A DNA stretch of 64,000 bases from contig CAJUNS010000002.1 in the NCBI GenBank assembly GCA_910587995.1, forward strand, positions 43,162-107,161, given 5' to 3'. The DNA comes from an uncultured Oscillospiraceae bacterium (GTDB lineage Bacteria; Bacillota; Clostridia; Oscillospirales; Acutalibacteraceae). The position numbers and the translations under genes were made by a program. Positions 9,601 to 16,733 of this stretch are shown here, piece by piece (the stretch's first letter is position 1; every line of letters begins with the position of its first letter). Below the pieces are notes generated by a model. That model was not told the origin of the DNA. It ran no database searches and was given only the letters and a program-made list of their open reading frames with translations.

Positions 9601-10731
9601 GTGGTGGATAAAATCCATGAGAACCCCAGCCGCAATACCGTCACCCTGCTGGAAAGCGGGCACATCAACTATGTTATCTCCACCTCGGCCAAGGGCCGCA
9701 ACCCGGCCCGGGACAGCGTGAAGATCCGCCGCAAGGCCAGCCTTTTGGGAATTCCGTGCCTGACGGCCATCGACACGGCCAACGCTTTGGCGGACTCTTT
9801 GATGAGCCGCTTTACCCCGGAGAATACGGAGATTGTGGACATTAACAATCTGAAGGCGAAAAAGCAGAAAATCTCCTTCACCAAAATGTCTGCCTGCAAA
9901 AATGATTATATTTACATCAACTGTTTCGACCCGGCCAATGTGTTCCCCTCCCCGGAGTTTTTGTCCATCTATCTTTCGGACCGGCACAACGGCGTGGGCG
10001 GCGATGGAGTAATCCTGATCGCGCCCTCGGAGGTGGCGGACGCCCAGATGATCATGTACAATCTGGATGGCAGCGAGGGCATGATGTGCGGCAACGGCAT
10101 CCGCTGTGTGGCCAAGTACCTGTTTGACAACGGCATCGCCCAGGGGACCCAGGCGGGCCAGGGGCGGCATGTGCTGCGCATCGAGACCAAAAGCGGCGTA
10201 AAGGAGTGCACGGTGATTACCAAAAACGGCCTGGCCTCTCATGTGACCGTGGACATGGGCCGGGTGGAGCTGGCCCCGGAGAAGGTGCCGGTAAAGCTGG
10301 AGGGAGAGATAGTGGCGGCACGCACCGTGGAGGTGGCTGGAGGCAGCTATGAGATCACCTGCTGCTCCATGGGCAACCCCCATGTGACGGTGTTTGTACC
10401 CTCGGTGGACAAGGTGGATGTGGAGGCTCTGGGCCCCCGGTTTGAGCGGGACCCGCTGTTCCCGGAACGGGTAAACGTGGGCTTTGTGGAGGTGATTGAC
10501 CACAAGACCCTAAAGGCCCGCATCTGGGAGCGGGGCAGCGGCGAGACCATGGCCTGCGGCACCGGCACCTGCGCGGCGGTGGTGGCGGCAACCCTGAACG
10601 GCTACTGCCAGAAGGGCCAGGACATCCGGGTGATTCTCAAAGGCGGCGAGCTGACCATCCGCTATACGGATGAGGGCGTGCTGATGACTGGAGAGGCGAA
10701 AAAGGTCTTCGATGGCGTGGTGGAAGTATAA
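6628..10731 (+). CDS. carB: Carbamoyl phosphate synthase large subunit fused to diaminopimelate epimerase
   Basis: One uninterrupted frame of 1367 residues. Residues 1 to about 1075 are a complete CarB: two homologous ATP-grasp halves (near 1-400 and 550-930), the central oligomerisation region, and an MGS-like regulatory domain (about 935-1075). After a short lysine-rich linker (about 1076-1081) a full DapF follows (1082-1367). The two DapF cysteines are present: MCGNGIRC (Cys1154) and ACGTGTCA (Cys1310), with SMGNPH, FPERVN and ERGSGET. The N-terminal loop reads TKMSACKND instead of the usual KMHGxGND. No ATG, GTG or TTG lies in 9841-9885, so no separate DapF start with the full N-terminus exists. 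Ribosome site GGGAGG precedes the start. A free dapF lies at 11770. Both activities are predicted; whether the fused epimerase works is uncertain. Confidence 0.93.
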   Translation: MPLNKDIKKVLVIGSGPIVIGQAAEFDYAGTQACRALREDGIEIVLVNSNPATIMTDQAMADKIYIEPLTLTTVKRIIEKEKPDSILSGFGGQTGLTLSMQLAKEGFLEKNHVRLLGAGPETIDKAEDRQLFKDAMERIGQPCVPSKVVTTVEDAEAFAAEIGYPVIIRPAFTLGGTGGGIVNGPEELREITANGLALSPITQVLVEKSIAGWKEIEFEVMRDGAGNAITICSMENLDPVGVHTGDSIVIAPAVTLADKEYQMLRTAALDIVNELGVEGGCNCQFALHPDSFEYAVIEVNPRVSRSSALASKATGYPIAKVATKIAIGYRLDEIKNAVTGVTYAAFEPSIDYVAVKFPKWPFDKFVYAKRDLGTQMKATGEVMSIADSFEMALLKAVRGAEISAGSGGGRLDTLTLPKFQEEAEEKLLHIAEHATDERLFAVYELLKRGRTVDELHALTMIDRWFLSKLLSFIGYEDKLASRTLTEEIYTEGKRLGYPDAAIARISGQEIPWKRKTTFKMVDTCAGEFAAHTPYFYATYDTEESGGEDEALDFIGQNREKETVVVLGSGPIRIGQGIEFDYASVHCVMALQKLGYEVVIINNNPETVSTDFDTANRLYFEPLSPEDVLDVLAIEKPIGVVVAFGGQTAIKLTKTLSDNNIRILGSSADTIDMAEDRERFDELLERSGIKRPRGSTVTAAQEALDAAERLGYPVLMRPSYVLGGQNMIIATCREDIQEYMDIILDTRQDNPVLIDKYLSGTEIEVDAICDGDEILIPGIMEHVERTGIHSGDSIAVYPASGIDDDMSAKIVATTETLCRELHGIGLINLQYIIMDREIYVIEVNPRASRTVPYISKVTGVPMCDLATKVSLGYKLRDLGFGTGLYKPSPYTAVKVPVFSFEKLADVDTHLGPEMKSTGEVLGIGNSLEEALYKGLIASGHQMKKSGGVFITVRDQDKPEIAEVAKKFDRLGFKLYATGGTALLLFKAGLNVNVVDKIHENPSRNTVTLLESGHINYVISTSAKGRNPARDSVKIRRKASLLGIPCLTAIDTANALADSLMSRFTPENTEIVDINNLKAKKQKISFTKMSACKNDYIYINCFDPANVFPSPEFLSIYLSDRHNGVGGDGVILIAPSEVADAQMIMYNLDGSEGMMCGNGIRCVAKYLFDNGIAQGTQAGQGRHVLRIETKSGVKECTVITKNGLASHVTVDMGRVELAPEKVPVKLEGEIVAARTVEVAGGSYEITCCSMGNPHVTVFVPSVDKVDVEALGPRFERDPLFPERVNVGFVEVIDHKTLKARIWERGSGETMACGTGTCAAVVAATLNGYCQKGQDIRVILKGGELTIRYTDEGVLMTGEAKKVFDGVVEV

Positions 10732-10773
10732 GCTGGAAACCGGAGCGCCGGAGGTCCATACTGGGAGGCAGGC

Positions 10774-11244
10774 ATGAAGCTTTTATTTAAACAACGTTTT
10801 TTCTCGTGGCTGGACAGCTACGATGTGTACTATGAGGACGGTTCCACCGCCTACACGGTGCAGGGTCAGCTGGCCTGGGGGCACTGCCTAAAGATTTTTG
10901 ACCCCCAGGGCTATGAGCTGGGCACGGTGAAGGAGCGGGTGCTGACCTGGATGCCTAAGTTTGAGCTCTATGTAGGTGGGGCCTATGCTGGGTGCATCAG
11001 CAAGGAGTTTACCTTCTTCCAACCGCGCTACAACATTGAGTGCAACGGCTGGCAGGTACAGGGAGACATGTGGGAGTGGAACTACAGCGTCTGCGGCCCG
11101 GCGGGAGACCTGGTGGCCGTGGTGAGCAAGGAGATCTGGAACTGGACGGACACCTATGTGATTGATGTGGCCCAGCCTCAGGACGCCCTGATGGCGCTGA
11201 TGTTCGTGCTGGCCATTGACGCGGAGAAGTGCTCTCGGGATTAG
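10774..11244 (+). CDS. LURP-one-related (LOR/YxjI, tubby-like fold) protein
   Basis: A 156-residue cytoplasmic protein with the repeated beta-strand pattern of the LURP-one/YxjI family: FSWLDSYDVYYEDG, a GHCLKIFDPQG turn, TWMPKFELYV, and the terminal DTYVIDVAQPQDALMALMFVLAID. Family members have a tubby-like beta barrel; their bacterial role is not settled and may be membrane or phospholipid linked. It follows carB-dapF by about 40 bases with GGGAGG seven to eight bases before the ATG, so it is probably the last gene of that operon. No catalytic motif is visible. Confidence 0.8.
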   Translation: MKLLFKQRFFSWLDSYDVYYEDGSTAYTVQGQLAWGHCLKIFDPQGYELGTVKERVLTWMPKFELYVGGAYAGCISKEFTFFQPRYNIECNGWQVQGDMWEWNYSVCGPAGDLVAVVSKEIWNWTDTYVIDVAQPQDALMALMFVLAIDAEKCSRD

Positions 11245-11260
11245 CGCCCAACCCCGCAAG

Positions 11261-11348
11261 GGAGTGTCCGTTTCAGAGAGCTTTTCCTGTTCTCCCGCCC
11301 GCAGGGCAGGGGAACACAGATGACTATCTCTGTGATTGGGACACACCC
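11261..11348 (+). repeat. Interspersed repeat B, copy 2, with target-site duplication
   Basis: An 88-bp element: outer ends GGAGTGTCC and GGGACACACC, an inner stem CAGAGA with TCTCTG, and an apical hairpin GTTCTCCCGCCC with GGGCAGGGGAAC. It is flanked by a 10-bp direct repeat ACCCCGCAAG (11251-11260 and 11349-11358) that differs from the one around copy 1, as expected for separate insertions. Confidence 0.8.
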
Positions 11349-11364
11349 ACCCCGCAAGTCCGGC

Positions 11365-11393
11365 TTGCTAGATAAGGAGAAATGTGGTATACT
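11365..11393 (+). promoter_or_regulatory. Candidate promoter (upstream of a pair)
   Basis: TTGCTA, 17-base spacer, TATACT. The transcript would run at once into the hairpin GGGAGGGG/CCCCTCCC (11401-11421), which is followed by a T-rich stretch. Confidence 0.5.
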
Positions 11394-11431
11394 GGAGCGT
11401 GGGAGGGGTCTGTCCCCTCCCTTGCCGGTTT

Positions 11432-11460
11432 TTGTCACAATATAGCTTCTATATTATATT
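11432..11460 (+). promoter_or_regulatory. Candidate promoter for the 11506 gene and dapF
   Basis: TTGTCA, 17-base spacer, TATATT in a locally AT-rich stretch, about 45 bases before the start codon at 11506. Confidence 0.6.
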
Positions 11461-11505
11461 AACATATTTCTCTATGTATCAAGACCAAGGAAGCGAGGTG
11501 AAGGG

Positions 11506-11742
11506 ATGAACGGGAACACCATACTGGTCCTGACCCTGTGGGCGCTGGTGCTGGCGGCGGGCGTAGCCTTTGCCATCAAACCCCTGTGGATGTGGGTTTT
11601 TACCGAAAGCTGGAAGCCCGGCAGCGAGGATGGCCCCACCAAGGAATACCTGCGGTTTGCCCGGACCTTCGGGATCATTTTGGCGGTCATCGGCGGGGCC
11701 ATGCTGGCCTTGACCTTGACAGCGGTTTTAGCAGGGACTTGA
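11506..11742 (+). CDS. Small two-helix membrane protein, unknown function
   Basis: 78 residues with two hydrophobic helices (about 4-26 and 54-76) joined by a short polar loop with a WMWVFTESWKPGSEDGPT segment. The tryptophan-rich TESWK motif recalls small DUF6199-type proteins of Clostridia, but I am not certain of that assignment. It has a good ribosome site (GAGGTGAAGGG) and lies 27 bases before dapF, probably in the same transcript. Nothing in the sequence suggests an enzyme; it may be an accessory membrane peptide. Confidence 0.7.
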   Translation: MNGNTILVLTLWALVLAAGVAFAIKPLWMWVFTESWKPGSEDGPTKEYLRFARTFGIILAVIGGAMLALTLTAVLAGT

Positions 11743-11769
11743 ATTACCACCCAAATGGAGGAAAAGGCT

Positions 11770-12603
11770 TTGAAATTTACCAAGATGCACGGCTGCGGCA
11801 ATGATTATATTTACATCAACTGCTTTGAAGAGGCGGTAGAGGACCCGGCGGCTCTGGCTGTCCGGCTTTCGGACCGGCACAAGGGTATTGGCGGCGACGG
11901 CGTCATCCTCATCTGCCCCTCGGATGTGGCGGACGGCAAAATGCGCATTTTTAACATGGACGGCAGCGAGGGCATGATGTGCGGCAATGGCGTCCGCTGT
12001 GTGGCCAAGTTCCTCTATGACCACGGCATCTGCCGGAAAACCGGGATGGCGGTGGAGAGCAAAAGCGGCGTAAAGCATTGCCGCGTTGTGGAGGAGGGCG
12101 GCAAGGCCGCGGCCGTTTCGGTAGATATGGGCCCCGCGGAGCTGGACCCAGAGAAAATCCCGGTCAAGCTGGATGGCGGGCCGGTGATTGGCCGGACGGT
12201 GGAAATCGCCGGGGGAACGCACGCCATTACCTGCGTGTCCATGGGCAACCCCCACTGCGTGGTGTTTGGCGGGGACCCCATGGCGCTGGACCTGGAGGCC
12301 GTTGGGCCCAAGTTTGAATGGGACCCCCTGTTTCCGGAGCGGGTGAACACAGAGTTTGTGGAGGTCCTTGACAGCCGCACCTTGAGCATGCGGGTGTGGG
12401 AGCGGGGCAGCGGCGAGACCATGGCCTGCGGCACCGGCGCCTGCGCGGCGGCGGTGGCGGCGGTGGAAAACGGCTTCTGCCCCATGGGGGAGGACATTAC
12501 CGTAAAGCTGCGGGGCGGGGATTTAGTCATCCATTACACCAAAGAGCGGGTGACGATGACCGGCGAGGCGGTAGAGGTGTTTGAGGGCAAGATAGAGGTA
12601 TAA
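11770..12603 (+). CDS. dapF: Diaminopimelate epimerase (stand-alone copy)
   Basis: Interconverts LL- and meso-diaminopimelate, giving meso-DAP for peptidoglycan and lysine, by a two-cysteine mechanism without a cofactor. From the TTG start at 11770 the protein is 277 residues and begins MKFTKMHGCGND, the standard DapF N-terminus. GGAGG sits 8 bases before this TTG and overlaps the alternative ATG at 11755, so TTG is preferred. Catalytic cysteines are Cys71 (MCGNGVRC) and Cys220 (ACGTGACA). It is a clear paralogue of the DapF domain fused to CarB, with several stretches of identical DNA, implying duplication or conversion. With dapL close by, this copy with the standard loop is the safer candidate for the housekeeping enzyme. 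Confidence 0.93.
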   Translation: MKFTKMHGCGNDYIYINCFEEAVEDPAALAVRLSDRHKGIGGDGVILICPSDVADGKMRIFNMDGSEGMMCGNGVRCVAKFLYDHGICRKTGMAVESKSGVKHCRVVEEGGKAAAVSVDMGPAELDPEKIPVKLDGGPVIGRTVEIAGGTHAITCVSMGNPHCVVFGGDPMALDLEAVGPKFEWDPLFPERVNTEFVEVLDSRTLSMRVWERGSGETMACGTGACAAAVAAVENGFCPMGEDITVKLRGGDLVIHYTKERVTMTGEAVEVFEGKIEV

Positions 12604-12633
12604 CCCCATTAAAATGAGAGGGAGAGAGTGAAT

Positions 12634-14247
12634 ATGGCAAAGTATATTTTTGTGACCGGCGGCGTGGTTTCGGGCCTTGGCAAGGGCATTACGGCGGCTT
12701 CTTTGGGGCGGCTTTTAAAATCCCGGGGCCTAAAGGTGGCGGCGCAGAAGCTGGACCCCTACATCAACGTGGACCCAGGCACCATGAGCCCCTACCAGCA
12801 CGGGGAGGTCTACGTCACGGAGGACGGCCTGGAGACGGACCTGGACCTGGGCCACTATGAGCGGTTCATCGATGAGGACCTGAATAAGTTCTCCAACCTG
12901 ACCACCGGCAAGGTCTACTGGAACGTGCTGAATAAGGAGCGCCGGGGCGAATATCTGGGAGAGACCATCCAGGTCATTCCCCACATTACCAGTGAAATCA
13001 AGAGCTTTATCTACAGCGTGGGCAGCAAATCCAACGCGGATATTGTCATTACGGAGATTGGCGGCACGGCGGGCGACATTGAGAGCCAGCCCTTCTTGGA
13101 GGCCATCCGCCAGGTGAGCCAGGAGGTAGGGCCCGGGAACTCCCTGTTCATCCATGTTACACTGGTGCCGTATCTGAACAGCTCCGGGGAACACAAGTCC
13201 AAGCCCACCCAGCACTCGGTGAAGGAGCTGCAGGGCATGGGCATTAAGCCCAACATCATCGTCCTGCGCACGGACGTGCCCATCGACGACCCCAGCATCT
13301 TCCAGAAAATCGCCCTGTTCTGCAACGTGCGGCCGGACTGCGTCATTGAGAACCTGACCATCCCGGTGCTGTACGAGGCCCCCATTATGCTGGAGAAAAG
13401 CCACTTTTCCGACATTGTCTGCCGGGAGCTGGCTCTGGAGACCAAGGAGCCGGACATGTCCGAGTGGCTGGAAATGGTGGACAAGATCCGGGGCCGGAAG
13501 CGGAATGTGCGCATTGCCCTGGTGGGCAAATATGTGAAGCTGCACGACGCCTATCTCTCTGTTATGGAGGCCCTGCGCCACGCGGGCTATGACCACAGCG
13601 CCAAGGTGGACATTGACTGGGTGGACTCGGAAACCCTGGACGAGGAAAACGTCGGCACCCGGCTGGGAGACTGCCACGGGATCATCATTCCCGGAGGCTT
13701 TGGAAGCCGGGGCATTGAAGGCATGATTTTGGCGGCCCGCTTTGCCCGGGAAAAGGACATCCCCTACCTGGGCATCTGCCTGGGCATGCAGGTGGCGGTG
13801 ATTGAGTTCTGCCGGAACGTCTGCGGCGTTGCGGACGCCAACTCTGGGGAGTTTAACGAGTACGGGCTCAATAAGGTCATCGACTTTATGCCCGACCAGA
13901 ACAAGGACATCAACAAGGGCGGCACCCTGCGCCTGGGCAGCTATCCCTGCCAGATTGTTCCCGGCACCAAAATGGCGGAGTGCTATGGAAAAGAGCAGAT
14001 TGACGAGCGGCACCGGCACAGGTATGAGTTTAACAACGACTACCGGGAGACCGTGGAGCAGAGCGGTATGAAAATCAGCGGCACCAGCCCGGACGGGCGT
14101 TTGGTGGAGGCGGTGGAGCTGCCGGAGAAGCGCTTTTTTGTGGCGGGCCAGTTCCACCCGGAGTTTAAGTCCAGGCCCAACCGGGCCCACCCGCTCTTTA
14201 AGGGCTTCATCGGCGCGGCAGTGGACTATGCCGGGGAAAAGGCTTGA
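12634..14247 (+). CDS. pyrG: CTP synthase
   Basis: A 537-residue enzyme that aminates UTP to CTP using glutamine and ATP, the last step of pyrimidine nucleotide synthesis. The N-terminal synthase domain begins [20 protein letters not shown]; the C-terminal class I amidotransferase domain has the nucleophile in GICLGMQ and the histidine in GQFHPEF. Length matches the family (about 535-550). ATG at 12634 is preferred over GTG at 12628 because GAGGGAGAG is better spaced. It lies 30 bases after dapF, so the two may be co-transcribed. A strong promoter for the next gene overlaps its stop codon. Confidence 0.95.
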   Translation: MAKYIFVTGGVVSGLGKGITAASLGRLLKSRGLKVAAQKLDPYINVDPGTMSPYQHGEVYVTEDGLETDLDLGHYERFIDEDLNKFSNLTTGKVYWNVLNKERRGEYLGETIQVIPHITSEIKSFIYSVGSKSNADIVITEIGGTAGDIESQPFLEAIRQVSQEVGPGNSLFIHVTLVPYLNSSGEHKSKPTQHSVKELQGMGIKPNIIVLRTDVPIDDPSIFQKIALFCNVRPDCVIENLTIPVLYEAPIMLEKSHFSDIVCRELALETKEPDMSEWLEMVDKIRGRKRNVRIALVGKYVKLHDAYLSVMEALRHAGYDHSAKVDIDWVDSETLDEENVGTRLGDCHGIIIPGGFGSRGIEGMILAARFAREKDIPYLGICLGMQVAVIEFCRNVCGVADANSGEFNEYGLNKVIDFMPDQNKDINKGGTLRLGSYPCQIVPGTKMAECYGKEQIDERHRHRYEFNNDYRETVEQSGMKISGTSPDGRLVEAVELPEKRFFVAGQFHPEFKSRPNRAHPLFKGFIGAAVDYAGEKA

Positions 14248-14272
14248 CAAATGCCGCCCCTTCCGGTATACT
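14244..14272 (+). promoter_or_regulatory. Strong sigma-A promoter overlapping the pyrG stop
   Basis: TTGACA (14244-14249), 17-base spacer, TATACT (14267-14272). The pyrG TGA stop lies within the -35 box. It should drive the GrpB-family gene from about 14279. Confidence 0.75.
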
Positions 14273-14309
14273 GTTACGATTTAGCTACTCTATATCAGGA
14301 GGTACCATC

Positions 14310-14843
14310 ATGACAGGATTAAAGCGCGGAACCGTGAGCCTCAGCCCCCATGACCCCGCGTGGGCAGATTGGGCCCAGGAGACAATACGGGTGCTGTGGG
14401 GCGTTTTTGGAGATACAGCCGAGGACATCCAGCACATCGGCAGCACGGCCATTCAGGGCATAGAGGCAAAGCCCATTCTTGACATTGCGGTGGGCGTAAA
14501 CAGCATGGAGGGCCTGCCCCTGGAACGGTTGCTGGAAAAGGGCTTTCAGGAGCGGTATAACCGGTTTTCCAGCAACCTGCTCTACGTGTTGGAGACGGAG
14601 GATAAGATACGCACCCATCAGGTGCATATTCTGCCCTATGACAGCCTGCAATGGCACAACTATGTGGATTTTCGCGATTATATGAATGCCTTTCCGGAAA
14701 AAGCGGCCGGATATGAGGCCCTAAAGCGGCGGCTGGCGGCGGAGTGCAACAATGTGCAGACCGCTTACACCGACGGAAAGCACGACTATATGGAGGAAAC
14801 CCTAAAAAGAGCCAGAGAGTATGCCAAACACAGTAAGCAGTAG
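14310..14843 (+). CDS. GrpB/UPF0157 family protein
   Basis: 177 residues of the GrpB-like family, which has a nucleotidyltransferase-type fold. Motifs visible are LSPHDPAWADWAQ, the conserved IQHIGSTAIQGIEAKPILDI with its histidine and acidic residues, and HQVHILPYDSLQW. Members are widespread in Firmicutes, sometimes fused to CoaE or acetyltransferases, and their substrate is generally unknown. The start at 14310 follows an ideal AGGAGGTACCATC; a longer open frame upstream has no ribosome site and would overlap pyrG. It has its own promoter. Confidence 0.85.
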   Translation: MTGLKRGTVSLSPHDPAWADWAQETIRVLWGVFGDTAEDIQHIGSTAIQGIEAKPILDIAVGVNSMEGLPLERLLEKGFQERYNRFSSNLLYVLETEDKIRTHQVHILPYDSLQWHNYVDFRDYMNAFPEKAAGYEALKRRLAAECNNVQTAYTDGKHDYMEETLKRAREYAKHSKQ

Positions 14844-14860
14844 GGGTGCTTGGGCCGGGA

Positions 14861-14927
14861 CTTATGACGTTGGCTTCGCGAAGCCGTCCCGAAGTGGGCA
14901 TGACTTCGCGAAGCGAAGGTCGAAGCC
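14861..14927 (+). repeat. Palindromic intergenic repeat with CTTCGCGAAG hairpins
   Basis: Two perfect palindromes, GGCTTCGCGAAGCC and ACTTCGCGAAG, sit within 50 bases. The TATGACGTTGGC segment also occurs in the tandem repeat at 63913-64000. It lies between the GrpB gene and dapL. Confidence 0.5.
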
Positions 14928-14981
14928 CCTTGACCGCGTATGTTCCTACTATCCCCCAAAAAGTCGTAATAATAAAACAGT

Positions 14982-15038
14982 AAAAGTTTTGTCCACTTTT
15001 TCAAAAGTGGCGGTTGGTAAGGCGGAGCCTTACGACCT
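14982..15038 (+). repeat. Interspersed repeat C, copy 1 (two hairpins)
   Basis: AAAAGTTTTGT, hairpin CCACTTTT/AAAAGTGG with a TC loop, GCGG, hairpin GTAAGGC/GCCTTAC with a GGA loop. The second copy (44206-44259) has the same plan with base changes on both sides of the stems, so the shape is conserved more than the sequence. Confidence 0.65.
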
Positions 15039-15063
15039 TAAAAAGCCCGAAAGGATGATACCA

Positions 15064-16233
15064 ATGAAACTCAACGCAAATTTTCAGAATTTGGAGCAGA
15101 GCTACCTGTTCGTCACCATTGCCCAAAAGGTCAACGCCTACACCGCCGCCCACCCTGAGAACCGCTTAATCCGCATGGGCATCGGCGATGTGACCCTGCC
15201 CCTGGTTCCGGCAGTCATTGAGGCCATGCACCAGGCCACGGACGAGATGGCCAATAAGGAGACCTTCCGGGGCTACTCCCCGGACAGCTCCGGCTACCCC
15301 TTTTTGCGGGAGGCCATTGCCGGGTACTATGGCGGCTTTGGGGTCAGCGTGGACCCCAGCGAGGTTTTTGTTGGCGATGGAGCCAAAAGCGATGTGGGCA
15401 ACATTGTGGACATTTTTGACAATTCCAACACTATTTTGGTGCCGGACCCGGTTTATCCTGTGTATGTGGACACCAATATTATGGCTGGCCGGAAAATCGT
15501 CTATGCGGACGCCAACATGGAGAACGGCTTTTTGCCCATGCCTCAGGAGGGGCAGAAGGCGGACATTATCTACATTTGCTCCCCCAACAACCCCACCGGC
15601 GCGGTTTACAATTATGAGCAGCTAAAGGCCTGGGTGGACTATGCCTTGGACCAAAAAGCGGTGATTCTGTTTGACGCGGCCTACGAGTGCTTTGTCAGCC
15701 CGGGCCTGCCCCGGAGCATTTTCGCCATTCCTGGGGCGGAGAAGTGCGCCATTGAGTTTGGTTCCCTGTCCAAAACAGCGGGCTTTACGGGCATGCGCTG
15801 TGGGTACACGGTGATAAAGAAAGAGCTGGAAGTGGACGGCGTACAGGTAAGCAAGCTGTGGGAGCGCCGCCAGGGCAGCAAATTTAACGGCGTAAGCTAT
15901 GTGACCCAGCGGGCGGCCCAGGCGGTGTTCAGCGCGGAGGGCCAGCGGCAGGTTCAGGAGAACATTGCCTACTACAAGCGCAATGCGGCGGTGATGGCCC
16001 AGGCCCTGACCAACAAGGGCGTGTGGTTCACCGGCGGGGCCAACTCCCCCTATCTGTGGTTCCGCTGCCCAGAGGGCATGAGCGGCTGGGATTATTTTGA
16101 CTACCTGCTCAACGAGAAGGAGATTGTGGGCACCCCCGGCGAGGGTTTTGGCAAAAACGGCGCGGGCTGCATGCGCCTAACGGCCTTTGGGGACGCGGAA
16201 AAGACCAAAGAAGCCATGGAGAGGCTGAAGTAA
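15064..16233 (+). CDS. dapL: LL-diaminopimelate aminotransferase
   Basis: A 389-residue PLP enzyme of fold type I that converts tetrahydrodipicolinate and glutamate directly to LL-diaminopimelate, bypassing the acylated DapD/DapC/DapE steps. Family markers are the start MKLNANFQNLEQSYLF, RMGIGDVTLPL, the PDPVYPVY and SPNNPTG stretches, and the PLP lysine in FGSLSKTAGFTGMRCGY. The product is the substrate of DapF, encoded twice upstream. ATG at 15064 is preferred (GAAAGGATGATACCA upstream); the frame is open further upstream through repeat DNA and should not be taken as coding. A strong terminator follows. Confidence 0.93.
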   Translation: MKLNANFQNLEQSYLFVTIAQKVNAYTAAHPENRLIRMGIGDVTLPLVPAVIEAMHQATDEMANKETFRGYSPDSSGYPFLREAIAGYYGGFGVSVDPSEVFVGDGAKSDVGNIVDIFDNSNTILVPDPVYPVYVDTNIMAGRKIVYADANMENGFLPMPQEGQKADIIYICSPNNPTGAVYNYEQLKAWVDYALDQKAVILFDAAYECFVSPGLPRSIFAIPGAEKCAIEFGSLSKTAGFTGMRCGYTVIKKELEVDGVQVSKLWERRQGSKFNGVSYVTQRAAQAVFSAEGQRQVQENIAYYKRNAAVMAQALTNKGVWFTGGANSPYLWFRCPEGMSGWDYFDYLLNEKEIVGTPGEGFGKNGAGCMRLTAFGDAEKTKEAMERLK

Positions 16234-16239
16234 CAGCAT

Positions 16240-16274
16240 AAAAGAGCCGCCCAGTGTGTGGGCGGCTCTTTTAA
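16240..16274 (+). terminator. Intrinsic terminator after dapL
   Basis: AAAAGAGCCGCCCA, GTGTG loop, TGGGCGGCTCTTTT: a 14-bp stem with T run just after the dapL stop. Confidence 0.88.
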
Positions 16275-16291
16275 AAATTTCTTCATGGGTG

Positions 16292-16320
16292 TTGACAATT
16301 CTAGCCAAGTGTGATATTAT
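16292..16320 (+). promoter_or_regulatory. Strong sigma-A promoter for the exported-protein island
   Basis: TTGACA, 17-base spacer, TATTAT, about 60 bases before the gene at 16383. Confidence 0.75.
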
Positions 16321-16382
16321 ATAAAGAGAGTGTAAAGATGAAGAAATAAGCATAGATTGCAATTGAAAGGAGGTGAATGGTT

Positions 16383-16718
16383 GTGAATTTTAAAGGGGTT
16401 ATAGCAAGCTCGTTGCTCTGTGGATATCTGGCAGGTTCTATTTTTTCAGGATCATATAGAGAACCAGAACGTTATCCCCGGTTTCAAGAAGCGGTAAAGT
16501 ATGCCTATATGGACTTGAATACGGCACCAACTGAATTGCATGAAAAAATCCTTGAGAGTAGATCTATTCTTGCTTTCGAATATGTTGACAGATGGTGTGC
16601 GGATAGTGTGCGCTGCGATCTCATCAAGCTGGAAGACGGTAAAATCATTTTCCTGGAAGAATTGCCGCATTTTCATGACATTTTTCCAGCGGACTGGGAA
16701 GAACCTAAAGTGAAATAG
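16383..16718 (+). CDS. Small exported or anchored protein sharing a domain with its neighbour
   Basis: 111 residues from a GTG start; an ATG two codons upstream (16377) is the alternative. A perfect 11-base ribosome site AAAGGAGGTGA lies just before, nine bases from the GTG and three from the ATG. A hydrophobic N-terminus (about 3-21) looks like a signal or anchor. The rest, from KYAYMDLN to the end, aligns with residues about 36-105 of the next protein: a YMxL start, a central WxAD, then LPxFHDIFPxDWExP at the C-terminus. I do not recognise the domain. Codon use is AT-rich compared with flanking genes, suggesting transfer. Confidence 0.72.
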   Translation: MNFKGVIASSLLCGYLAGSIFSGSYREPERYPRFQEAVKYAYMDLNTAPTELHEKILESRSILAFEYVDRWCADSVRCDLIKLEDGKIIFLEELPHFHDIFPADWEEPKVK

Positions 16719-16733
16719 AAAGGAGTCATTGGA

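Noticed and set aside
7807-10503. Long minus-strand open frame opposite carB-dapF
   Set aside because: Shadow of the strongly biased plus-strand gene; no family motifs.
14821-15063. Upstream extension of dapL as coding
   Set aside because: The open frame runs through palindromic repeats and repeat C, and has no homology to DapL; the ribosome site favours 15064.
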